Source: Massilia violaceinigra (GTDB taxonomy: Bacteria > Pseudomonadota > Gammaproteobacteria > Burkholderiales > Burkholderiaceae_D). Taken from it: a stretch of 64,000 bases of DNA. The notes beneath the pieces were generated by a model. The model searched no databases, had not been told where the DNA came from, and saw only the letters and a program-made list of their open reading frames with translations. The stretch spans positions 2,046,001-2,110,000 of the forward strand of contig NZ_CP024608.1 of the NCBI RefSeq assembly GCF_002752675.1, in the 5' to 3' direction. The translations under genes were made by a program, and so were the position numbers. Position 1 is the stretch's first letter; each line of letters begins with the position of its first letter. This document shows positions 26,956 through 35,291 of the stretch, in pieces.

Positions 26956-29118
26956 ATGAACCACAAAGAAATACAGGCAGACGCCTTTTTCTGGGCGTTG
27001 CAAGGTATTTGCGCGCTCCACCGACAGCCTTTTTCCCTCGAACTTGCACAGCAACAGCTGGCCGCCCCGCATACGGTCGCGTCATTGACGCAGGCCGCAG
27101 GCGTGTATGGCTTCGATGCAACGCTGCGTAAAGTAAAGACGGGCAAGCTGCAGCACGAAGCTTTTCCGCTCGTGGCATGGCTGCAAGCGCCGCCTGACGG
27201 CGACAGTACCGCCAGCGCCATGCCGGCCCTGATCCTGCAGGCCGACGGCGCCAGCGTGCTGATCGTCGAAGCAGGCGACCCCGCTCCCAAGCAAATGACC
27301 ATGGCCGATCTGGCCGTGCGCTACCTGGGCCAGGTGACGCGCATCGCTCCGCGCGACGAGGGCGGCGCCGATCCGGACAGCGAAGCCGACACCCTGAAGT
27401 CGCGCCGGTTCGGCTTTCGCTGGTTCATCCCGGAACTGATGAAGCACAAGCAGCTGTGGCGCGAAGTGCTGCTGGCATCGCTGGTGATCCAGCTGATTGC
27501 CCTCGCCACGCCGCTGTTTACCCAGGCGATCATCGACAAGGTGGTGGTGCACCACACCCAGAGCACCCTGATCGTCATTGCCATCGGCATGGCGGTGTTC
27601 GTGCTGTTTTCGGCGGCCCTGTCGTGGGTCAGGCAATACCTGGTGCTGCACACCGGCAACCGCGTCGACGCCGTGCTGGGCGCGACCGTCTTCGAGCGCC
27701 TGTTCAAGCTGCCGCCGATGTATTTCCAGCACCGCCCGACCGGCGTGATCGCCGCGCGCATGCAGGGTGTCGAAACGATCCGCGAATTTATCGCCGGCGC
27801 CGCCGTGACCCTGGTGCTGGACCTGCCGTTCTTGCTCATTTTCGTGGCGATCATGTTCTATTACAGCGTCACGCTGACCTTGCTCGTGCTGGCCATTCTC
27901 AGCGTGATCGTGGCGCTCAGCGCCATCGTCGCGCCCCTGTTCCAGACCCGCCTGCAAGAGCAATTCCAGCTCGGCGCGCGCAACCAGGCGTTTCTGACGG
28001 AATATATCGCCGGCATGGAAACGGTGAAATCGCTCCAGCTCGAGCCGCAACTGAACAGTAAGTACAGCGGCTACCTGGCCAGTTACCTGGCGGCGGGCTT
28101 TTCCACGAAACAGCTGGCCAATACCTACAACTCGAGCGCCAACCTGCTCGAGCAACTGATGAGTTTGCTGATCCTCGCGATCGGCGCCTACACCGTCATG
28201 CACGACACCCACTTCACGATCGGCATGCTGGTGGCGTTCCAGATGTTTTCGGGCCGCCTGTCGCAGCCGATGATGCGCCTGGTGGGCCTGTGGCAGCAAT
28301 TTCAGCAGGCCAGCCTGTCGGTCGCGCGCCTGGGCGACCTGATGAACGCGCCCACCGAGCCGTATTCCCTGGTCCCTTCGCGCGACGGCAGCCGCAAGGG
28401 CCAGGTACAGATCGACGGGCTGGCGTTCAAGTACGCCGAGCACCTGCCGCTGGTCTACGAAAACCTGTCCCTGTCGATCGAGCCCGGCCAGACCATCGGC
28501 ATCATGGGGCCGTCGGGCTGCGGCAAGAGCACCCTGGCCAAGCTGCTGCAGGGCTTTTACCAGCCGAGCGCCGGGCGCATCGTCATCGACGGGGTCGATA
28601 TCCGCTATCTGTCGGCCAACGAGCTGCGCAGCCACTTCGGGGTCGTGCCGCAGGAAACCGTGCTGTTTTCCGGCACCATCTACGACAACCTGCACATGGC
28701 CAGCCCCGACGCGAGCTTCGAGCAGATCGTCGCCGCCTGCAAGATGGCTGAAATTCATGGCGCCATCGAAGCGCTGCCGCAAGGCTACCAGACCCAGATC
28801 GGCGAGCGCGGATCGGGCTTGTCGGGCGGGCAGCGGCAACGCATCGCCATTGCGCGCGCGCTGCTCAAGCGCCCGACCATCCTGGTGTTCGACGAGGCCA
28901 CCAGTGCCCTTGACGGCCCCACCGCCGAGCAATTCGCCCACACCATCAACGCGCTGCGCGGCAAGATCACGATGCTGTTCATTACCCACGGCTTGCCGAA
29001 GGGCTTGCAGGTCGACGCCATCTACCGCCTCGGCGCCCAAGGCGCCCAGCGCGTGGCGCTTGCGAGCGCACTGAACAACACTACCGCTGCCGCCGATGCG
29101 CGTCATCCCGCAGCCTGA
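26956..29118 (+). CDS. Type I secretion ABC transporter, HlyB-like (C39-like domain without catalytic Cys)
   Basis: 720 residues from the ATG at 26956 (GGAAG upstream). Domains: an N-terminal peptidase-C39-like domain (about 1-130) that lacks the active-site Cys, as in HlyB-type transporters, so it recognises but does not cleave substrate. Then six membrane segments (about 155-430) and an ATPase with Walker A GPSGCGKST (518-526), signature LSGGQRQR (622-629) and Walker B ILVFDEA. It exports RTX or related proteins together with the adjacent HlyD-like adaptor and a TolC channel. No substrate gene or TolC is present nearby. Confidence 0.92.
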   Translation: MNHKEIQADAFFWALQGICALHRQPFSLELAQQQLAAPHTVASLTQAAGVYGFDATLRKVKTGKLQHEAFPLVAWLQAPPDGDSTASAMPALILQADGASVLIVEAGDPAPKQMTMADLAVRYLGQVTRIAPRDEGGADPDSEADTLKSRRFGFRWFIPELMKHKQLWREVLLASLVIQLIALATPLFTQAIIDKVVVHHTQSTLIVIAIGMAVFVLFSAALSWVRQYLVLHTGNRVDAVLGATVFERLFKLPPMYFQHRPTGVIAARMQGVETIREFIAGAAVTLVLDLPFLLIFVAIMFYYSVTLTLLVLAILSVIVALSAIVAPLFQTRLQEQFQLGARNQAFLTEYIAGMETVKSLQLEPQLNSKYSGYLASYLAAGFSTKQLANTYNSSANLLEQLMSLLILAIGAYTVMHDTHFTIGMLVAFQMFSGRLSQPMMRLVGLWQQFQQASLSVARLGDLMNAPTEPYSLVPSRDGSRKGQVQIDGLAFKYAEHLPLVYENLSLSIEPGQTIGIMGPSGCGKSTLAKLLQGFYQPSAGRIVIDGVDIRYLSANELRSHFGVVPQETVLFSGTIYDNLHMASPDASFEQIVAACKMAEIHGAIEALPQGYQTQIGERGSGLSGGQRQRIAIARALLKRPTILVFDEATSALDGPTAEQFAHTINALRGKITMLFITHGLPKGLQVDAIYRLGAQGAQRVALASALNNTTAAADARHPAA

Positions 29119-29125
29119 GGATCCC

Positions 29126-30547
29126 ATGACTGACACTACTTCCCCGATGGGCGCGTCGCTGGCCCAGCCTGACGGCGCGCGTCCGAGCGCCCAGGTCATC
29201 CCACTGCGCGTGCCGAGCCGCTGGCACGATCCGCTCGGCCTGATCCAGGTCAACGCGCCGGACCGGAGCCGCCGCATCGTTTTATGGATCGTCTCGGTGC
29301 TGGTGCTGGTGCTGATTGTCTGGGCCGCCTTTGGCAAGCTCGACATCATCGCCAGCGCCGACGGCAAGCTGGTTCCGCAAACGCTGGTCAAGATCGTGCA
29401 GCCGGCCGAGGCCGGCGTGGTCAAGCAATTGCTGGTGCTCGAAGGCGACAAGGTCAAGGCCGGACAGGTGCTCGCGCGCCTCGACACCACCCTGGCCAGC
29501 GCCGACAAGAGCGGCATTGCCAACGACCTGGCGGCGCAGCAGATGCAGACGCGCCGCATCGAGGCGGAATTGAGCGGCAAGGCCATGCTGCCCAAGGCCG
29601 GCGACGATATGCGCCTGTATGCGCAGGTGCACGCCGAATACGCCGCGCGCCGCAAGGCCTTCGCCGACAGCCTGGAACACGAGAAAGCGCTGCTGGTGAA
29701 AGCGGCGCACGAAATGCGCAGCGCCCGCGAAACCCTGGCCAAGCTGGAGCAGACCCTGCCGTCGTACCAGGCCGCGGCGAAAAGCTTTTCCGATTTGTCG
29801 GCGGACGGCTACGTTCCGGCGCAGCGCAGCGCCGACAAGCAACGCGAAGCGACGGAAAAGGCCAAGGACCTGGACGCGCAAAAGTCCACCGTGGCCGCGC
29901 TCGGCGCCACCATTTCCGCCCAGGAGCAAAAGGTCAGCCAGCTGCACAGCAGCTACAGCAGCGAGCTGGAAAAGGAACTGGCGGCGGTCCGGGCCCGCAT
30001 CGGCCAGTTGCAGCCGAACCTGGACAAGACCAGCTACCGCGAAGGCCAGATGGAATTGCGCGCGCCGCAGGACGGGGTGATCAAGGACCTGGCCACGACC
30101 ACGGTCGGCGCCGTGGTGCAGCCCGGCTCGGTGGTGCTGACCCTGGTGCCGGAGGGCGAACAGCTGTTCGCCGACATCAATATCAAGAATGAAGACGTGG
30201 GTTTTGTCCGGGTCGGCCAGCGCGCGCAGATCAAGCTGTCGGCCTATCCCTTCCAGCGCTTCGGCATGCTCAAGGGCGAGGTGGTGCACGTCAGCGCCGA
30301 TGCCAGCGAGCCGGCCCGGCAGGGCGGCGCCGAGGCGCAGGAAGGCGCTCCGGTGCCCGCCATGGCCAGCTACAAGGCGCGCATCCGGCTCGACCAGCAA
30401 AGCCTGAAGGACCCGCAGGGCAGCGTGCTGCGGATTACCCCGGGCATGCAAGTCATGGCGGAGATTAACCAGGGCCAACGCACGGTGCTGGAATATCTGC
30501 TGTCTCCCGTACAAAAAGCGGTCTCCGAAGCGGCGCGCGAACGATGA
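29126..30547 (+). CDS. HlyD-family membrane fusion protein
   Basis: 473 residues from the ATG at 29126, with GAGG 8 bp upstream. One membrane segment (about 54-74, IVLWIVSVLVLVLIVWAAFG), a split lipoyl domain (SADGKLVPQTLVKIVQPAEA and later LRAPQDGVIKDLATTTVGAV), a long coiled coil between them, and a beta-barrel domain (INIKNEDVGFVRVGQRAQIK). It bridges the ABC transporter to an outer-membrane TolC. It is 7 bp from the transporter and so in one operon. Confidence 0.93.
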   Translation: MTDTTSPMGASLAQPDGARPSAQVIPLRVPSRWHDPLGLIQVNAPDRSRRIVLWIVSVLVLVLIVWAAFGKLDIIASADGKLVPQTLVKIVQPAEAGVVKQLLVLEGDKVKAGQVLARLDTTLASADKSGIANDLAAQQMQTRRIEAELSGKAMLPKAGDDMRLYAQVHAEYAARRKAFADSLEHEKALLVKAAHEMRSARETLAKLEQTLPSYQAAAKSFSDLSADGYVPAQRSADKQREATEKAKDLDAQKSTVAALGATISAQEQKVSQLHSSYSSELEKELAAVRARIGQLQPNLDKTSYREGQMELRAPQDGVIKDLATTTVGAVVQPGSVVLTLVPEGEQLFADINIKNEDVGFVRVGQRAQIKLSAYPFQRFGMLKGEVVHVSADASEPARQGGAEAQEGAPVPAMASYKARIRLDQQSLKDPQGSVLRITPGMQVMAEINQGQRTVLEYLLSPVQKAVSEAARER

Positions 30548-30731
30548 CTTCCGATATGCGGCGAGATCGCGTTCGTCATGAGGTCTTTCCGTATCTGCCA
30601 GTAGGGTGAACAGCGGCTGAGCGAGCGGCTTGCGCTGTTTTGCAACTGTATGAGTATTGGCGAGTTTTCGGACCGGCCCCGGCTGGTAAGATGTTCGCTC
30701 TCCATCATGAAGGCCAGCGTACGACCGACTT

Positions 30732-31991
30732 ATGACACTGACACCAGCCAAACCTTTGCATTCCGGCGCGCCGCGCGCGCGCCGCATTCTGTTCATTCAT
30801 CAAAACTTTCCTGGCCAGTTCAAGCGCATCGCGTCGCACCTGGCGCACGACCCGGCATACGACGTGCTGGCGATCGGCAAGGAAGGCTGCCCAGGCTTGC
30901 CGGACGTGCGCACGCTGACCTACAAGCTGCACCGCGGCGCGGCCAAGGAAACCCACCACTACGCCCGGCCCTTCGAGGCCGGCATCCTGCATGGACAGGC
31001 TTGCCTGCGCGTCTTGCTGGCGATGAAAGAGAAGGGCTTCGTGCCGGATGTGATCATCGCCCATCCGGGCTGGGGCGACACCATGTTTGTGCGCGAAGCG
31101 TTTCCGGATGCGCGGCTGGTGCATTTTTCCGAGTTCTACTATCACACGGACAATGCCGATGTCGGCTTCGATCCGGAGTTTCCCAGCACAATCGACGACC
31201 GGGCGCGGGTGCGCGCCAAGAATGCGCTGCAGCTGCTCAACCTGGAAGCGTGCGACATCGCCGTGGCACCGACGCAATGGCAGAAAAGCCTGCACCCCAA
31301 GCCCTACCACGACAAGATCGCGCTGATTCACGAAGGGATCGACACGGCCTACCTGTGCCCGAATCCCGACGCATCGTTCACGCTACCGAACGGCAAAGTG
31401 CTGCGTCCAGGCGACCCGGTGGTGACGTACGTGTCGCGCAATCTCGAACCGTACCGCGGCTTTCATACGTTCATGCGCGCGCTGCCCAGGATACTGGCCG
31501 ACAATCCGGACTGCGACATCGTGCTCGCCGGCGGCGCCGATGTGAGCTACGGTTCGCGTCCGGCCGACGGCCAGACCTGGCGCGCCAAGATGCTGGCCGA
31601 GGTCGCCATCGATCCCGAGCGCGTGCATTTCCTCGACCGCATTGCCTACGCGCGCTACCGCGACCTGCTGCAGGTCTCGGCCGCGCATGTGTACCTGACG
31701 TATCCGTTTGTGCTGTCGTGGTCGATGCTCGAAGCGATGGCCTGCGGCTGCCTGGTGATCGGTTCGGACACCACGCCGGTGACGGAAATCATCCGTGACG
31801 GCGAGAATGGCTTGCTGGTCGATTTTTTCGATACGGACGCGATTGCCGGCGCCGTCAGCCGGGCCTTGCGCGCACCCGCGCAGTTCGCGCCGCTGCGCGC
31901 GCGGGCCGTGGAGTCGATCAAGGCCGGGTATCCGGTCGAGGAGGGCATCGCCGGCTACCGCCGCCTGATCGACGTGGCGCCGGCGGCGTAA
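30732..31991 (+). CDS. Glycosyltransferase family 4-like protein
   Basis: 419 residues with the GT-B fold. N-terminal Rossmann part ILFIHQNFPGQFKRIASHLA; long central region with SEFYYHTDNADVGFDPEF typical of a subset of polysaccharide glycosyltransferases; C-terminal nucleotide-sugar part SWSMLEAMACGCLVIGSDTT and EIIRDGENGLLVDFFDTDAI. A cytoplasmic enzyme expected to add a sugar to a polysaccharide or small molecule. The donor cannot be read from the sequence. It is 184 bp downstream of the HlyD gene and may be independent of it. Confidence 0.88.
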   Translation: MTLTPAKPLHSGAPRARRILFIHQNFPGQFKRIASHLAHDPAYDVLAIGKEGCPGLPDVRTLTYKLHRGAAKETHHYARPFEAGILHGQACLRVLLAMKEKGFVPDVIIAHPGWGDTMFVREAFPDARLVHFSEFYYHTDNADVGFDPEFPSTIDDRARVRAKNALQLLNLEACDIAVAPTQWQKSLHPKPYHDKIALIHEGIDTAYLCPNPDASFTLPNGKVLRPGDPVVTYVSRNLEPYRGFHTFMRALPRILADNPDCDIVLAGGADVSYGSRPADGQTWRAKMLAEVAIDPERVHFLDRIAYARYRDLLQVSAAHVYLTYPFVLSWSMLEAMACGCLVIGSDTTPVTEIIRDGENGLLVDFFDTDAIAGAVSRALRAPAQFAPLRARAVESIKAGYPVEEGIAGYRRLIDVAPAA

Positions 31992-31995
31992 CGAC

Positions 31996-32037
31996 CGGTG
32001 CCGCCCGGCGGCGACTTGCCGGCACCGGGCGGCACCG
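31996..32037. terminator. GC-rich hairpin between convergent genes
   Basis: A 13-bp stem CGGTGCCGCCCGG (31996-32008) pairs with 32025-32037 around a 16-base loop. No T tract. It occupies the gap between the glycosyltransferase and the TerB-like gene and probably ends transcription from one or both. Confidence 0.5.
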
Positions 32038-32059
32038 CGCGTTACGTCGGCCGCCGCTG

Positions 32060-32470
32060 TTATGCCTGCGCCAGCACGCGTCCGCTGAAGTTGGTCTCGG
32101 CGCACCACAAGGTGCTGGCGCGCGCCAGCAGCACCGCTTCGGCATCGGCCAGCCAGCCATCGGCGTCGGCGATGCGCCACATTGCCTGCAACAGTTGACG
32201 GCGCAAATCCGGATGTTGGATTTCGTCGAGCAAGCCGTCGAGCATGGCGCCATCGATGCGGACCTCGCCGTGGAATGCCGAGGTCAGCATGTCCTGGCAA
32301 AGCTCTTGCAGCAAGGCTTTGAAGCCGGGCTGGTCCAGGTCGATGTGTTGCAGGATCTTGCTGCTGTCAAGGGCGGCAAGTTCGCTTTGCGCCAGATTGC
32401 CATCGACCACCATTGCGAGGGCGAGAATCCGGCCGGCTGCCTGAGGGCTATCTGTTTCGTAACGACGCAT
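32060..32470 (-). CDS. TerB-like domain protein
   Basis: 136 residues from the ATG at 32470, with GGAG upstream. A longer frame to 33214 passes through the AT-rich gap and the next gene and is not used. The helical repeat has two acidic metal-site-like turns, AMVVDGNLAQSELAAL and ADADGWLADAEAVLLAR, as in TerB/DjlA N-terminal domains. Known members respond to tellurite or phage stress, but single-domain forms are widespread and unassigned. Confidence 0.72.
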   Translation of the reverse strand: MRRYETDSPQAAGRILALAMVVDGNLAQSELAALDSSKILQHIDLDQPGFKALLQELCQDMLTSAFHGEVRIDGAMLDGLLDEIQHPDLRRQLLQAMWRIADADGWLADAEAVLLARASTLWCAETNFSGRVLAQA

Positions 32471-32793
32471 TGTGCTACTCCATGTAGTAAAAAAGGTGAG
32501 TGGAACTTTGTCCACCCAAAAATTATATGGGAGCACGATATAAAGAAAAACTCGATTAATCTTAATTAAAACATCGAGTTTTTCGATGTGATTGCACGCG
32601 CTTGCTCTTCCTCGCGACGAGCGGAACGCAGTATGCGTGGTTGAAATTGGGTACGGGGGCTGGCGGAGCGGGGGTATGCGATCACCATGCAGCGGCGCAT
32701 GCGCCATCTGGCAGTCATCCGGATGGCGCGGCGCGACGTGTTGGGCGGAGGGGAAGGGGCGCGGCATCGCGCCCCTTGCATTGCCTGCGTTGC
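32471..32793. other. 323-bp intergenic region, partly AT-rich
   Basis: Between 32480 and 32590 the sequence is AT-rich and holds a long stem (32546-32556 with 32573-32583, AAAAACTCGAT / ATCGAGTTTTT). The rest to 32755 is GC-rich without a gene. The stem could be a terminator reading in either direction. Confidence 0.5.
32756..32775 (-). terminator. GGGGCGCG/CGCGCCCC hairpin after the acyltransferase
   Basis: An 8-bp perfect stem with a 4-base loop lies 19 bp beyond the acyltransferase stop on the minus strand. It has only a short T stretch, so the call is tentative. Confidence 0.45.
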
Positions 32794-33861
32794 TTAGACG
32801 ATGGGAGCGGCGGCGGCGGTGGCGGCGGTGGCTGCGGGGAGCGGGCGCCGCTCGGCCCACTTGCGGTTCAAATACAGGCGCATTGGATTCTCGAAGAGAA
32901 AGTAGGACGCCGCGCCTACGGCGATCGCCGCCACCAAACCGGCCATATGCGGGAAGCGACCCTCGATCACCGCGTAGTAAATCGGCTGCTGCCACAGGTA
33001 GAGCGAAAATGAGCAGACGCCGAACCACTGCATCACTTTGCTTGACAGCAGTTGCCTGACAATCTGCGGCGTGCGCTCGAGATGGTTGATCGTGTATGCC
33101 AGGCACAGCGGGCCAACCGTGTATTGAAGCCGCTTGTGGGCAAAGATCGAGTAGCAGGCGATCGCCATGATGAAGCTCAGGACAGGCAGCCATGGGGGAC
33201 TTTCGCGCAGCCATGTGGCTTGCGTGCTTGCCGCGGTGACGCGATAGGCAGCAGCTGCGACCAGCCCGATTGCGGCGGACTCGCTACGCAGGAACCATGG
33301 CGTTGCGCCGGCGGGCGGGTGCGAAGGGTAGTAGGCGTTGACAGCCATGATGGCGGCTGTACCGGCGAGCAGGAATGCCGCGCCGGCGTACCGGTTCTTC
33401 AGATTGCCGACCAACAGGGCGCCGGCCGCCAGGAACATGTAGCTGTGCTCCTCGACGCTAAGCGACCACAGATGCCCGATCGGCCAGGCGCGATGCCAGA
33501 TGCTCATATCGGCCGGAAAGTAGCTGCACAAAAAGGCGAAGGTGGATAGCAACTCGCCGCGGGTTGCCACATGACGCACCGGTTGCAGGAAGGCCGCATA
33601 CAGCGCCATCGCAATGACGAACATCCAGAACGTCGGAAACACCCGGCTCATCCTGCGCACAAAGAAATCCTTCAGCGGCACCTTCTTGATAAACAGGAGG
33701 TTGCCCATCAAGAAACCGGACAGCACGAAGAAGAGTTGTACGCCGAACCCACCCAGCCAGGAGAGTTCTTGCGTCCATTTGAAGTGCGATACCAGGACGG
33801 CGATGATGGCCAGGCCGCGCCATCCATCGAGGTAGGGGATATGTTTGGTGGGACTGCTCAT
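32794..33861 (-). CDS. Acyltransferase 3 family membrane protein (third of four)
   Basis: 355 residues, about ten membrane segments. N-terminal motif LDGWRGLAIIAVLVSHFKW and, near residue 135, HLWSLSVEEHSYMFLAAGAL, where Gln of the usual EEQ is His. The Ala-rich C-terminal tail (PLPAATAATAAAAPIV) follows a basic patch. Likely transfers an acyl group to an envelope sugar. It stands alone with terminators on the downstream side. Confidence 0.88.
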   Translation of the reverse strand: MSSPTKHIPYLDGWRGLAIIAVLVSHFKWTQELSWLGGFGVQLFFVLSGFLMGNLLFIKKVPLKDFFVRRMSRVFPTFWMFVIAMALYAAFLQPVRHVATRGELLSTFAFLCSYFPADMSIWHRAWPIGHLWSLSVEEHSYMFLAAGALLVGNLKNRYAGAAFLLAGTAAIMAVNAYYPSHPPAGATPWFLRSESAAIGLVAAAAYRVTAASTQATWLRESPPWLPVLSFIMAIACYSIFAHKRLQYTVGPLCLAYTINHLERTPQIVRQLLSSKVMQWFGVCSFSLYLWQQPIYYAVIEGRFPHMAGLVAAIAVGAASYFLFENPMRLYLNRKWAERRPLPAATAATAAAAPIV

Positions 33862-34089
33862 GTTTTCGCCGCCGTGTCTGTGGATGAATCAAGCAAACAC
33901 ACGTGGCTATTGCATTGACAAATTGTTAATAATAATGACGATCGGCTGCATGAGCGATCATCTGCTGTATCGTCTGAACGTGGAACGCCGATGCGCGGCG
34001 CCGCCGTACGTGCGTCGCACGCGTAGCGATGGTTCGAGTTGTTGAGCCGCAGGCTCGTCGACTGGCCCGTGCAATATCGCACGCGCATT
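33862..34089. other. Gap before the tRNA-His terminator (part of a 336-bp gene-free region)
   Basis: Moderately AT-rich next to the acyltransferase start, where its promoter should be, then GC-richer. Short open frames have no supporting features. No gene seen. Confidence 0.4.
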
Positions 34090-34111
34090 AAAAAGCCACC
34101 TCGCAGGTGGC
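34090..34111 (-). terminator. Rho-independent terminator of tRNA-His
   Basis: GCCACCT (34095-34101) pairs with AGGTGGC (34105-34111) and is followed on the minus strand by TTTTT. It lies about 85 bp after the tRNA 3' end. Confidence 0.8.
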
Positions 34112-34197
34112 CATGTCGATGGGAAATTTGAAACCGCTGTCAGATGCGCATTGTGCAATGCGACTTCACGAGAGAGTTTTGATTTCAATGCGAACGA

Positions 34198-34274
34198 TGG
34201 GGTGGCTGATGGGGCTCGAACCCACGACAACAGGAATCACAATCCTGGACTCTACCAACTGAGCTACAGCCACC
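34198..34274 (-). tRNA. tRNA-His (anticodon GTG)
   Basis: A 77-base cloverleaf with encoded CCA. The acceptor stem pairs GGTGGCT with AGCCACC and has the extra 5' G of tRNA-His. D-loop TAGCTCAGTTGGTAGAG and T-loop GGGTTCGAGCCC are standard. The anticodon loop TTGTGAT gives GTG. It is downstream of murI on the same strand. Confidence 0.97.
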
Positions 34275-34374
34275 ATCGAATCTGCATTTTGTTCGTATGC
34301 TTCCCGAACAGAAAAAGATTATACAAACATCTGAGCGAACTGGCAAATCAAAATGCAGCGAAAGCGAAATATTT

Positions 34375-35280
34375 TCAAATTACCACTTCGCGAACGGGCG
34401 CATCGACGCCCAGCAAGTTGGCAAATGCGACCGACAGCGCCGTTCCGCTGGCGCTGGTATAGCCTTGCAGGGTCGCAGCGGCACCAATGCCGATGGCAGC
34501 CACCGCGACGGCCACGCTATCCGGCGCCGGTGCGTCATCGCTGCCCTGATTGAGCAGTCCCGCGCTACCCAGCAGACGCGCCAGCTGCCGCGCCACCGCG
34601 TCGCCGGTGTCGATCAGTACGATCTCGCGCGCTGTCGCCCCGGCGATGACCTTGCCGAGCGTCGCCAGCACGAACGGATAGTGCGTGCAGCCCAGCACCA
34701 GCGTATCAGCACCTTGATCGATCAAGGGCACCACATAGCGCTCCAGCAGCGTCCTGATCGCGTCCGACCCCAGATCGCCCAGCTCGATCTGGTCGACCAG
34801 GCCAGGGCACCCTTGCAGCAGGAACTGCGCACTGCTGGCCGCGCTGATCTGGTCGCGCAGCAGCAGGAACTTGGCGCCGGCGATGGTCACGCTGGTCGCC
34901 AGCACGCCCACCTTGCCGTTGCGCGTGGCCGCCGCAGCCGGCTTGAGGCCCGGCTCCACCCCGACGATGGGCATGTCGGGATAGTGCGCGCGCAGCACCT
35001 TGATGGCGGCCACCGTCGCCGTATTGCATGCCACCACCAGCGCCTTGGCGCCGTTGGCCACCAGAAAACCCGCGACCGCCAGCGAACGCTCGGCCACCAC
35101 GCTCTCCGGCTTGTCGCCATACGGCGCAAAACCGGAATCGGCGAAGTACAGCAAATGCTCATGCGGCAGCTGCGCGCGGATATGACGCAGGACCGACAAG
35201 CCGCCCACGCCGGAATCGAACACGCCGATCGGCGCGCTAGCCGACGCCGTGGCCACCATGGGGACGCTCGCGTTTGTCAC
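34375..35280 (-). CDS. murI: Glutamate racemase
   Basis: 301 residues. It converts L- to D-glutamate for peptidoglycan. The two catalytic cysteines are Cys85 in VACNTA and Cys198 in GCTHYP, and the N-terminal FDSGVGGLSVLRHI is present. It begins with GTG at 35280, 11 bp after the fumarase stop, so it is likely co-transcribed with fumarase, and its ribosome-binding site is weak. A C-terminal stretch of about 40 residues is longer and Ala-rich. Confidence 0.95.
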   Translation of the reverse strand: MTNASVPMVATASASAPIGVFDSGVGGLSVLRHIRAQLPHEHLLYFADSGFAPYGDKPESVVAERSLAVAGFLVANGAKALVVACNTATVAAIKVLRAHYPDMPIVGVEPGLKPAAAATRNGKVGVLATSVTIAGAKFLLLRDQISAASSAQFLLQGCPGLVDQIELGDLGSDAIRTLLERYVVPLIDQGADTLVLGCTHYPFVLATLGKVIAGATAREIVLIDTGDAVARQLARLLGSAGLLNQGSDDAPAPDSVAVAVAAIGIGAAATLQGYTSASGTALSVAFANLLGVDAPVREVVI

Positions 35281-35291
35281 TCGTTCGTCAC

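Noticed and set aside
27082..29742. 886-codon open frame antisense to the secretion transporter
   Set aside because: It is the reverse-strand shadow of a strongly supported HlyB-like gene in high-GC DNA; composition is Arg/His/Gln-rich and has no domain.
32060..33214. 384-residue reading of the TerB-like gene
   Set aside because: The upstream part reads through an AT-rich gap and antisense of an acyltransferase; a good ribosome-binding site supports the shorter start at 32470.
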